DNA of 64,000 bases from Archilochus colubris. Taxonomy: Eukaryota > Chordata > Aves > Apodiformes > Trochilidae. The stretch spans positions 105,920,967 to 105,984,966 of the forward strand of contig CM041084.1 in assembly GCA_023079485.1 (NCBI GenBank), written 5' to 3'. The notes under the pieces were generated by a model, which searched no databases, was not told the origin of the DNA, and worked only from the letters and a program-made list of their open reading frames with translations. The first letter of the stretch is position 1; each line of letters begins with the position of its first letter. A program made the translations under genes and the position numbers. Below, piece after piece: positions 48,640-59,540 of the stretch.

Positions 48640-49435
48640 AAAGGCCCTGGAAGGTTTCTCGTCCAGCATACTGCTCAAAGTAGGATCATCTTTGAGACCA
48701 GACCAGGTTATTCAGGGCCTTAGTCTGGTGGATATTGAAAATCATCAAAGATGGAGACTCATAGCCTTTCTGGGAAACCTATTCTACTGCCCGGTCTTAC
48801 TCATTAAGAAAATAAGAAAAAGTTTTTCCTTAAGCCAAAGGAAGAGAGACTCAGTCTCTCAAATTTATGTCCATTGCTTCTCACCTTCCCACAATGTTAT
48901 TTCTGTAACCTCCCTGCAGGTAGTGGTGGAACAAAGCTAGGTGCCACCAAAGCCATCTTGACTCCAAGCTGACTAAGACCTGATGCCTTAGCCTGTCCTC
49001 CAAGGGCAAATGCTCTGGTCCCTGATCACCCCAGTGGCTTTCCATTTAACTCACTCCACCTATTCAGAACCTTTTAATCCAGGCCTCTGGTTGCTGTGTT
49101 CCTGATACAGTTTAACCAAGTGCCAAGGAAGCAATCAGTTTCAGGGATACCTTTGCCATACTCTGATTAGCACAGCCCAGGATGCTGCTGGGCTGCTGTG
49201 CTGTCAGGGTATGCTGCTGCCTTTTGTTTAGCCCACTGCCCACCAGCATTTCCAGATCCTGTTCAGCAGATCTGCTCCCCAGCCAGTTTGTCCTCAAGCC
49301 ATACAATTTCAGGTGGTTAGTTGGTCCAAGATACAGGGCCTTGCATTTGTTCTTGTTGAATCTTATGAGTTTCCTCTTGGCCTATTATTTAGGTCTGTCT
49401 AGGTCCTTCTGAAAGGTAACTCTGCCCAGGAGCAC
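48640..49435 (-). mobile_element. Old CR1 LINE, 3' two-thirds (split copy, part 1)
   Basis: This diverged minus-strand CR1 belongs to a different, older subfamily than the other copies. The left end carries 3'-region blocks (CTGCTCAAAGTAGGATCATC, TTCAGGGCC, GGATATTGAAAATCATCAAA, AAAAAGTTTTTCCTTAAG). The middle carries AGCCTGTCCTCCAAGGGC and GGTCCCTGATCACCCCAGTG. The right end has CACAGCCCAGGATGCTGCTG and CCTTGCATTTGTTCTTGTTG, which correspond to ORF2 downstream of the reverse-transcriptase core. The same element resumes after 49620. It is riddled with stops and indels. The left edge is uncertain by about 20 bases. Confidence 0.8.
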
Positions 49436-49620
49436 ATTGAATTATAGCATCATAGAATGCCAGATTAGAAGGAATCTCAAGGATCATCTGGTCCAAACTT
49501 TCTAGGTAGGAACACAGTTTAGATGAGATGTCCCAGCACTTGGTCAAACTGTCTTAAAAGTGTCCAGTGTTGGAGAGTCCACTGCTTCCAAGGGAGGCTA
49601 TTTCAATGGGAAGTAGAGAA
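49436..49620 (-). mobile_element. Nested CR1 LINE inserted in older CR1
   Basis: A separate, 5'-truncated CR1 3' end interrupts the older copy. Its minus-strand 3' tail is at the left (AGCATCATAGAATGCC), followed by AATCTCAAGGATCATCTGG, CCAAACTTTCTAGG, CTTAAAAGTGTCCAGTGTTG and GAGAGTCCACTGCTTCC, ending near TATTTCAATGGG or shortly after. Its consensus resembles the CR1 group with GATCATCTGGTCCAACCTTTC rather than the common young CR1 of this window. It must have inserted after the host copy. The right junction is approximate. Confidence 0.8.
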
Positions 49621-49805
49621 CTCTACGTAAATAGACTACATCCTCAAGTTTGTTGTCATCTGCAAACTTGGTGAGAGTGCACTCTGTCTTGTCCTTAAGA
49701 CCACAAATAAAGATATTGAACAGGAGAGGTCCCAGGGTAGACCCCTGAGGTACTCATAATCAGCCTACAGCTACAGGATCAAGCCTGAAGTACTCTGAGC
49801 TCAAG
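49621..49805 (-). mobile_element. Old CR1 LINE, reverse-transcriptase part (split copy, part 2)
   Basis: This continues the older CR1 beyond the nested insertion. The minus strand reads the CR1 reverse transcriptase core: [16 protein letters not shown], then [15 protein letters not shown]. The FADD catalytic box is at 49666-49655, with the two Asp residues still encoded. Upstream of it (to the right) the similarity decays through GGTCCCAGGGTAGACCCCTGAGG and is lost near 49800. It is a fossil: the frame is not maintained across the element. Confidence 0.8.
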
Positions 49806-51506
49806 CACTGTGTATTCCAATACACTACTGTGCTATAGAAAAAAAAAGATGTGGGTTGTTTTGTGGTTTTTTTCTCATATCCAAATAGATATACTAATAA
49901 ACATGACAATATAAATCAAAAGACAAAAAAAACAACGAAACCCCACCTTTTGATATTTGAATTTATGGCAGTATTTAAAAAGATTGGGTGCTAGAATGGT
50001 TTTTGTTTAAAGAAAAGGTCATTCAAAAATGCTATCACAAAGCTCACTCAAGAGAACACTAAATTAAAAATATTTGCTTGTCCTTGTGCCTTTGTATAAA
50101 TTCTTATAACGTGAACTATCAAATGAGAAATGTAGGAAGGCATCAATATCAGTATTAATGAAGCAGCAATAACACAAAAAATCGAGTTATTCTTATCCTT
50201 GTTTTGACAACCATTTAACATTTGGGAAAAAAAAAAAAGAAGAAGTGAAAGAAGATGGTCATTTTAGGCTGCTGATTTCCAGGAAACACTATCACTGTAA
50301 TTATGTATAATTTTACACAATTGCTTATACATGTGCATGCATTCTCGGGTGTTTTGTTACACAGAATAAAGAGAGATGCCAGGCTGGAAAAGAAAACAAG
50401 TTGAAAGCCATGTGTTCAATGTGGCTCTTAGACATTCAAGAGCAGTTGTTCCATGCTGTTGGTCTTTCATTTTATGTTCCAGCCTTTGTCTGATGGCAAG
50501 AAAATATAAACACTGTGAGAAGGACTGGGACGTTCCTGACCTCTTTTTTCTGACAAGCAAAAGTAAGGAACAGCAGAAGTCTAGAGTGTCCTAAATTATA
50601 TAGTATATAACTATTGTAGGAGTCTATATTTCTATGCTATGGAAATTCATGCCCAGTTATATTTTTAAAAGTGCTTCAGTGAGGTACTAAAGCATTATTT
50701 TAATAGACTTTGATTAAAAAACCTTGACAAATTTTACTGTATTGTGTAAGTCCCTGGTTGTCTCTGTCATCTTTCTGTGGAAGCTTATCACCATATGGTG
50801 GTAAAAAAAAAAGAACTACTGCCAGCACCTCAAATTATTTCAAAAGTTCACTTCCTAGCAAAAGTAAACAGTTAAGTGGGCACGTTAAATGCCAAATTGG
50901 AAAAGTGAACATGCAATTCAAGAGAGTACTGGGTTTGGTGGCATTGACCATCAGATTAAGATGGTCCTGCCTGTGTGGCTTGGCCTAATGACTTCTGTTT
51001 GTGTTGTTGCAGCTGGTGCCCTAAAATGATTTGGCTTAAAATAAAATCAAATAATAAAAAGAAATATAATAATACAAATATAAACAATAAAAACCTAACT
51101 GCCTTGCAAAATACAGGTGCTTCAAACTATAAGCCAACAATCTATTAATTTTGATCTTATACAAGATGAATAGAAGTAACAGACATGTACCAGAACATTT
51201 GGCATTTGCTCCTGCAGTCACTGTAAACATGCATCACATTTTTTTAGGATGCAGTTGATAAAAAGAGAAATGCCCTACTACATTACTGGCTAAAACATTA
51301 GGTATGAAGGTAGGTTGATTTGAGCTACTGTTTTTGCATGAAAACTCAAGGATTTAAGAAACTAAGCCTCAAATTTTATATACATTGAAAGAAAATAAGT
51401 CCAGATCATCATTAAAGAGGTTTTACAGAATTTTGTTTTAATTTTGTGCGTGAGACATTTCATACAGTTCTAGCATTATTCTGTAACAGAAAAACAAGAC
51501 AAAAAA

Positions 51507-51525
51507 CCACCAACCAACCAACCAA
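51507..51525. repeat. (CCAA)n microsatellite
   Basis: About four and a half CCAA units follow an A-run. Confidence 0.75.
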
Positions 51526-51642
51526 GTTGTTTTAAAAGAAAAAGTTAATTTTTGGCAAGGCTTTGGGTGGAGCACTGTATCCAGTTTGAGTTCCACAATT
51601 ATGAATGATGGATGCACAATAAAGACAGTAGGTATTTGAAAA

Positions 51643-51693
51643 AGAGGGAAGGGAAGGGAAGAGAAAGGGAGGGAAGGGGAGGGGAGGGGGAAA
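51643..51693. repeat. (GGGAA)n purine minisatellite
   Basis: An all-purine run of GGGAA, GGGGA and GAGAAA units ends in GGGGAGGGGG. The G-runs on one strand make a G-quadruplex or triplex possible. The units are imperfect. Confidence 0.85.
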
Positions 51694-54600
51694 TCAGGAA
51701 GAAGAATTTATAACATAAAAAAGGAAAGTTAATAACTATCCTCCAAGTCCACTGTGTGTAGGATAAGATGCAATAAGCTTAACTTGCAGCAATTTAACTG
51801 CAGTCATTTAGTTGAATAAATTGAGTTTAGACATTAGGAAATAGATTATAATTGAGTAAGTGAGGTTCTAAAGGAATACAAGGATTAAAATAGATTGTAC
51901 GTTGCAGAACCCCCTGGAGAAATTTGAGAGTAGGATAGAGAACATCTTTCTGCTCTTTGATTTGAAAAGGTGGGGATGAAGATACTCTGAGGTCCCCTTT
52001 GGGATGTGTTCTGTAGTGTATGAGTCTGGCTACAAAATACTCTGAAGCTGAAGAAACGCTGGAAAAGCAGATGAACTCCCCTCATCCTGTCTCCCCATAT
52101 ACCCACAAAGTAATTCCCTCCCCAGACCTTGCTGAGTATACATGCACATTTTAAAACATTGCTGTGTTGACACTCTCTTCTGTGTTTGATTTGATTTTTA
52201 CAGATTGCTATGATCAAATTCTATTAACCACAAGTGCTGAGAAAACACTTTAAAGCTGTTACGGACAAATACACCTTGAGAGTGAATAGAAAAATTCGCA
52301 AGGAATGCTATTTGCTCAAGATGACTGAATTGTATGATGAACTCATCCATTCAGAGAACAAAAAGCCTAAGGGGTGAACTTCTGATTACAAGGCATAACC
52401 AAGCTTCTTGAAGAGCTTTTGGGATCAAAGGTGGAAAGGAACTATAATCTTCTCATGGGCTGTTTGTGCACAGAAGCAACATGGTGGGTAGATATTTAAG
52501 GGCTCAAGGAGTTAAATTTGGTCCCTGTTTTGTCTTTGGCTTGTCAAATATCCCTCAGTCTTTGTGTTCACTTTAACTATAAAAAATTCCTAATTAGAGA
52601 AAGGGCTTCAAGGGGGTAAACCTGACAGAGGAGAGGTGCTTTTATTGTGGCAAGTCTGTGGGAACGAGAGCAGTGATCTTCCTTAAACTCCTGACTTCAA
52701 CCACATCCTCTTTCTTTCTGGTCACCTGTAATGGAGCCTGAAAACAATCACCTCACATACCAAAAACTGAAGGACACCCTGGGAAACCAGCATAAATAAA
52801 TGCAGACCAGGTTGTGCTGGATGCAATGAAACCTCTATCTGTTAAAAAAGTAAAAACCCTAAAAAGTACAGCAAAATACTCTGCCTACATAAAGCAGCAA
52901 TCCTGCTGTAGCTGCAGTTTGGTACAATGAGGGGCTCCTTTCCCACTCTCCCCCATCTGCAAGATGGTTTCTCTTCCTTGCCCTTGTCCCAGAACTGATT
53001 GACAGGCATTTGGCAACAGACATTGAAATGGAAGTGACTGATGAAAATTCACTGCTTTGCATTTTCTCATTGCCTCTAACAACTGGGAGAGAAGAACATG
53101 CATTTATGAGCACGCATTGTTATTTGTAGAACAGAAAGACTCCATTGGCAATTGCTGTGCCTCTGAGCAGGTGCTGATCACTATCCTACTTACAAAGATT
53201 TGTAATTCAGATGCTATTCCAGAGAGCCCTTCATGAACCAGAAGTAATTTGCAGTTGGGACAATGCTGGCAGAATGTTTCATGTATGGAACTTGCTTTGG
53301 TTTTTTTACCATATTGAGGGTTTTAGACTTGTGATATGTTCTTAGATCAGTTGATAGAGAATTGGTAATAAGGATTGAAACAGCTAACAATCTGAAAGCT
53401 TGAACAGGAAAGCCACTCTATTTGGTAACCTAATACAACAACAACAACTGTAAAAAAGTCTAGTATGTAAAAGACCATCACCTTCTGACCTCAGCAAAAT
53501 GGGTAAGTCATTTAACTGATGTCCCCTCAGGATGGGTACAGAAACCAGCCTTCTACCTCAATTTCCCTGTTGTTGCCATTGAAGAGAATTTTTGCCAGGA
53601 GAGATGGTTTCTTGGACACTTCTGTTAGAACCTATTTGCTAAGTTCTCAGGCTCCAGTCATTACATTTTGGAGAACATCAGTCGCTGCCTTTGGTGAGCA
53701 GGAGGAAAAGTACAACTACCTGAGCTGGAGAAGAGTTCTGTGAAGTAGTAGCTTGAGGATATTTCACATGCTACTTATCTTGTTCAAGGGAGTGGGTATC
53801 TTTGTGAGTGCCCTCCGAGAAGCAGTAATAGATGGGGGCAATTTTTATTTTAACTCTCATGTGATACATACACTCCACTTCAAAAAGCCCTTTCCTTTGT
53901 ATTTTGAAATTCTCTGCTTTTAGAAAAAAAAATCACATTTTCAAAATTTTCTTGTAGTGAAACTTATGTCCTAGGTAAAGGTTCTAATGTATTGGGGATG
54001 ACAATCATGTACTTTCATCACTCATGCAGTGCTTTTTCATCTTTGTCACCACTTGCATTCACAACAGGGATTTTCCTAGGTGTGTCTTGTCTGGTAATTC
54101 CAGTGTTATCCTTACTATCAATAGCACAATAGTCATTGTGGTATTAAAAGAAGGAAAAGAAAACAGTTTTCCCAGGAAGAAACAAGATGTTTTTACAGGA
54201 CATTGTGACCCTCTTTTCCCAAAGACACACCTGCAGAGGGATGTCTTGCTCACTGTTCTTATAAACAGAATGGGTATGCACGGGTGTGAGAGAGAAAGGT
54301 AAAGGCAAATAAACACCTCACAGAGTCTTAACTTGGGAATTTTGGTTGCCTCTACAGTAACGGATCTGTCAGTCAGATACACTTCGTATTTGGCCCACAT
54401 AGCAACCTCAAAACTCTGGAGGAGCCTTTCCCCACTGCAAGACCCTCATTCATTCCGTTGCATCCAGTTGCCATGCTATTCTGGGTGGGATGGAAGCAGA
54501 CTTCATGTATTGGAGGGATCAGCCCTGAGAACAGGCTGAACTTTTTGGCTTTCCTAAGACAATTTTAGAGCAAAACACAATCTCCACCTTACACACCTTC

Positions 54601-56187
54601 ATGGCATAGATTTTTGTGCACACAACAGTCGCAGAGGTGGTTCAAAATCTATATATGGACCGCAGTCAGCACAATCTCTGAATTACTGTTCTGCCTGTTT
54701 TGCTTATTAAGATCATACTTTAGTGCCTAAACTGATTATTATACAGTGCAGGCAAAACAGCCTGTGTTGTGTTAAAGCAGCAAGCATTTCCTTCAGTATA
54801 AAAAGAAAATTAGTTTTGCAACACTGCCCAAGACAACTGATGAACCTGTCTTCTGCAACATTTGCAATTTGCAGAAACATAAGCTGGCACTACTCCATGT
54901 AATGATCATTTGCTATACAGTATCCATTAGAAGAAAAATTGTACAAGCAGTTAAGTCTTCACTTTCTCCATAGGTGATGTAAAAGGGAAAAACAAATAAG
55001 GTGAGTTCTTGGTGATGCAGATATCACTCCTGTTTCCATAGAATGACGTTGGTGATTATTGACTTTTTTCAGATAACATTTCCTATAAAGATACACAGCA
55101 AAGATAAGGCCCAGAACTTGTTTGAATCTTCTTCTGATAAAAGAGGTACCATTTATGCTTTCAGAGTTGCCATTAAAATATCTCTTCTGGATGTGATCAC
55201 TCTCATTTAGCTCCCTGAAGGGTGCCATGGAGGGCATAACAAAAGCAGAGCACACATCATCATAACAAGCTGACACAAGGCTACATTAGATGAAGGACCT
55301 TTTCCTACCTGATGCCTCCCAGGACACCCACTAATAACTGAGACAGCAGAGATTTTGTCTGATGTAACACAATTGGACAGAAACTGGCCTGTGTGTGTGT
55401 TTGTGCTATAGGGATGTCACAAACTTCTTTTTTATAACTTGTCCATAAACACTTGCTTCAGGCAAAACACAGCACAGTATTCCACCTAGGGAACATTTTT
55501 CATTTGAATAAATTAAAAAAAATCAAATTGCTCTCTTAAGAAATTTATGAGTGCCAATATTTCCTATTCCCCTCATCTACCACCCACCCATTGTGTTCTG
55601 CACATAACTCAGCAGGTATTTGATTTATTGGAATTAATTTGGCAAATTATTAGTTCATAACAGAGAATAATGGCTTTACAATTCTTTTTGTGAAAGTGGT
55701 ACAAATATAGCTGTAATACCTAATGTAAGGGCAGAGTACCTGCCTGTCACTGTATTGAGTTTCCTAAGACTGTGTGATCTTTTCTTTGCTTGTCCCTGTC
55801 CACAGAGAGAGGCACAGCTTAATTATTGCTGAGAAAACTCTCCTCTGGTCTTGGAAATGTCATGATAAAAAATTGACCCCAACAACATGGGATTTCCAGG
55901 TCCTTGCATTTAAAAACTTGTTTGGATTTGCTGTGCCAGCATATTTGGACTTGTTAACTCCGGAGGAGCAGAATTACCTCAGGCAGATTATATTTTCCTG
56001 CTGTTTCTTCAAACATTGGATGCAAACCAAGCTGCATTCCAGGAAGAAGAGGACAAAGTTCTCTGTTGCAAAACTGGAAACAGAATGTCAACAGGAGATC
56101 ACAAAACAAAGAAAAGGCAGGCTTGGATGTTACCTGATGCTGGTCCCTGCTTCCCAGCACTTCCTTCCAAAATGTGATGCTAAGGCT

Positions 56188-56211
<24 letters not shown>
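56188..56211. repeat. Poly(T) tract, 24 bases
   Basis: Twenty-four consecutive T are followed by AATTTGGACC. It could be the tail of a minus-strand retroposed sequence, but the adjoining sequence is unrecognised. It produces artefactual poly-Phe and poly-Lys in open frames. Confidence 0.85.
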
Positions 56212-56219
<8 letters not shown>

Positions 56220-58804
56220 CCAGCCTGAAATGGGATAGGGTGGGAAGCCATAAGCAAAAAGGAGTGAAATTTACCCCTTTCAAAAGGAGTGAGAGGGGAA
56301 TGAGACTGATGCCAGCATGCCCCTCTGTCCTGAAGGGGCCACTGGGTGCCATCTTCCTTTGAGTTTAAAGCTCTGTGGTTCACTGAAGGATGTGTTCACT
56401 GGAGTGTTGTATTTGTGGGACTTGCTGAATGCATTGGCATCAGTTTTCACCTTGGGGGGGATGCTAGTCCGTGCAGATGCCTGAACACAAAGTTCTGTAA
56501 AGCTACAATATTTGAAGCCCTTAGAATCTCAGTCACAGAGATACTAACACCTTCTCCCACTTTCATTTTATTTATTCCCATTTTCTGGTTTAAAGTATCT
56601 CCACAATATGTAGGGTAAAGTATGATTTGTAAGCCTCAGACATATATTAAAACCAGGGATGCTCTTTGCAGAGTATGTGAAGTTTGTCTGAATGGTATTT
56701 CCTGTTAAGTGGCAAGACCTCCTTCCTGGGAGAGGTCTGGCTTCCTCAGCAATAAAAACAGCACAAGGAAAAATTCCTGTATGGATGCAGACCTTCACAC
56801 CCACACCTGACAGTGTCCAGCACATGAAAGAGGGCTTTCTATGCTATTCTCTCCATTTTATCCTTCTCTGTCTAACATTTCATGGGAAGTGGAGCATAAG
56901 AACCTGTATTTCTCATGGACTTCATGAGCACAACATTGCTAAAATAAACTTTAAATTACTGTGCAGCCTGCAAGTGCTGATACAGATGATGGACAGGAAA
57001 CTTCAGTGCAGTTGCCTTTGTTTGTCATAGTCTTTGAATTTTTGCTGATCATAATCGGTTTCATAGACTGACTGTAACTAGAAAGGGATTATTTCTTTTG
57101 CTCTGAAATTTAAGGATGAGCACATTTGTTCAGAGGATAAATGAGACCAACTTAGAACATACTACTGGGGCATAATAAATTCACAGTAATTGCAAGCTAG
57201 TGTTCCTTAATTCTTCAGACACCATAATCTGTAAATATTCTGATCCATTTGTAGTTAGCTCATTTGTGCTTTTGTCCCTATTAAATTAACTGTTGTCTTT
57301 TCTTTCTTGCTGTCTCCTGAGGGAAACTCCTTTTAAATCTTTTTAGTTTAATTCTATTAATTGGCATAATGGCTAGTCTTATGTTTCCCCTCCTGGGTCT
57401 TGAACTTATGTTTCCTCAGTTCTTAAACTCCTTAGCTATATTTCTGCAGCTTTGACAGACAGCTTGCCCAAGCAGAGGACAATGCATGTGCTTTCTTATC
57501 TTTCACTTTCAGGCTAATGTTGAACAATGTAGTCAGTTTATCAGTTGATTTGTTAAGCCAGGGTGAGAGTTCTGTGTTCTGAAGTCATCATAAAAATCAA
57601 TACTAATCAATTAATTTATTCCAGGCTAAATTAAATTATTAACTATAATAATTAAAAATATATAATTTAAAGGTCCTCAAGCCTTGACTGATTTATGAAT
57701 AATTCTTGCTTTTGCCCTTTGCTAAGAACTTGAACAATTTTAATCCTTTTCTTGTTAAACTAATGGAGAGTGCAACTAGATGGTACAGCTTTTTGACTAT
57801 AAAAAATAAGAGGGTGAAAGTTTTGTTTTCAGCATCATAACTTCCCCTTTTATATTAATAGAAGAATGAATGTGCAGGAATTATGCATCATGAAGGAGAA
57901 AAAAAGTCGTTTTGCTGAAGCATTATTGCAGTAGCAAGAAAAATGGTTTGTAAAAAAAATAGACCTAATACTACACCTAGTCAATACATTTTATGGCTAT
58001 GATAAACTGAATTAATGATACATTGAAAACATTTTTTTATTGCTGCTTTTTTACAGGCCACACAAAACCCATGTAATAACTTCACTGTATATTAGTCACA
58101 GGAATTATATCAAGCTATAGTCTTGAGTATATCTCCAACCAGAGTAAATCTCCAGTCAATATATATCATCAACCAAATGAGAGAAAAGTAGGACAGGAAG
58201 GTATCTAAAGCAGCAGTGAAGTTAAGCAAAAACAGAACGATCACCTCTTTCTCAAACAGTGCTCCTTTCTTGACCAGAGTACAAAGTGAAATTTCCAAGG
58301 GTGAGAAGAACTGATTTCATAAAAGCTTTCCTTAGGACCCAGTAAGATCCTGATATGAAAGCCAGCAGTACTCTGAACAACATGGTATCTTACTTTGTAG
58401 CTGCTTGTTGCTATAGAGCAGGTCTCTGAAAAATGTTTGTTTTTTACATGCACACACACATATAAAAATGTGAGGAGAGGCAACAGCTGCATAAATTCTA
58501 AAGAAGCCAGTCCAGTGAGAACTGTGCACTTTATGGATCACAGTAGTAATGACCTCTTACTTAATCTAAAAAGACTGCATTCTGGTCTTTCCTCAGGCAA
58601 GCTCTTGTTCTAGCCAAGGCCTCAGGAAATGATGACTAAAAATCCATGAGAACTGCTGACAGTGCAAATAACTGCTGAACAACTTCAAAAGGAATTTTGC
58701 TATTACAAGACTTCAGGGTATAGCCCATGGCTGTATGCGTCCATTTAAATTTAATGAAAAAGAAATTTTATCTTCAACATGTTTCACTTTAGAGGTGTTT
58801 AGTT

Positions 58805-58826
58805 GTTGGAAGTGGTTGGAAGTGGT
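58805..58826. repeat. 10-bp tandem duplication
   Basis: GTTGGAAGTG occurs twice without a gap, followed by GT, giving about 2.2 units. Confidence 0.8.
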
Positions 58827-58990
58827 AAACCCACCTGGCTTTAGCTCACGCATTTATTTGTTCATAGAGAGAAGAAGTTAGGTTAGAAACAGAAGATGGG
58901 GAGCATATGAGCGGCTCAACCTTGACCAAAGTTCCACATTTAACTTGGATCCTATAATGACACAACCTAAATAAATAATCACAAACAGTG

Positions 58991-59540
58991 TTATAGAATC
59001 AGAATCATAGAATATTCAGGGTTTCAGAATTTTCAGGAAGGGACCTTTAAGATAATCTAGTTCCAATCCCCCTGCCATGGGCAGGGACACCTCCCACAGA
59101 TCAGGTTGCTCAGAGCCCTGTCCAGCCTGGCCTTATAAACTTCCAGGGATGGGGCTTCCACCACCTCTCTGGGCAATTTATTCCATTTTTTCACCACCCT
59201 CCTGGTGAAGAACTTCTTAACTTCCAATCTAAATCTACCCTCGTCTAGCTTGAATCCATTCCCCCTAGTCCTGACATCCTAAAATGTCCCTCAGCAGCTT
59301 TCTTGTTGGCTCCCTTCAGATACTGGAAGGCTACAATAAAGTCTTCTCAGAGCCTTCTCCTCTCCACACTGAATAACCCCAACTCTCTCAGTCTGTCCTC
59401 ATAGGAGAGGTGTTCCAGCCCTCTGATCATCCTCATGGCCCCTCTCTGGACACGCTCCAGCACCTCTGTCCTGCAAAAGGGGATCCAGTACTCCAGGTGA
59501 AGTACTGCATGTTGCAACACCTTGCACAAGGAGGAAAGGA
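58991..59540 (-). mobile_element. CR1 LINE, longest young-type fragment
   Basis: About 550 bases of minus-strand CR1. The 3' tail at the left shows TATAGAATCAGAATCATAG, then AGGGACCTTTAAGATAATC, GCCATGGGCAGGGACACCTCC and CAGGTTGCTCAGAGCCCTG. The right half keeps ORF2 C-terminal coding sequence on the minus strand: [18 protein letters not shown] followed by [18 protein letters not shown] and LFSVERRRL, with no stop over 59529-59347. The copy is 5'-truncated near 59540. Its good reading frame makes it one of the less decayed CR1 copies here, but it lacks the catalytic domains. Confidence 0.95.

Larger units (their letters stand above)
49806..58990. other. Long unique non-coding stretch
   Basis: No gene is supported over about 9 kb. 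Contents are a CCAA repeat (51507-51525), a GGGAA array (51643-51693), a 24-base poly(T) (56188-56211), short (TG)n near 55390 and (AC)n near 58450, an AT-rich patch (57590-57680) and a 10-bp duplication (58805-58826). The frames of 154 and 132 codons around 55774-56352 both run through the poly(T) and have no domain. Confidence 0.55.

Noticed and set aside
55774..56352. Overlapping open frames of 154 (+) and 132 (-) codons
   Set aside because: Both are extended through the 24-base poly(T), giving poly-Phe or poly-Lys; neither shows a recognisable family.
59347..59529. Recognisable protein tail on the minus strand as a host gene
   Set aside because: The peptide ([18 protein letters not shown] and onward) is the CR1 ORF2 C-terminus, so it is mobile-element sequence.
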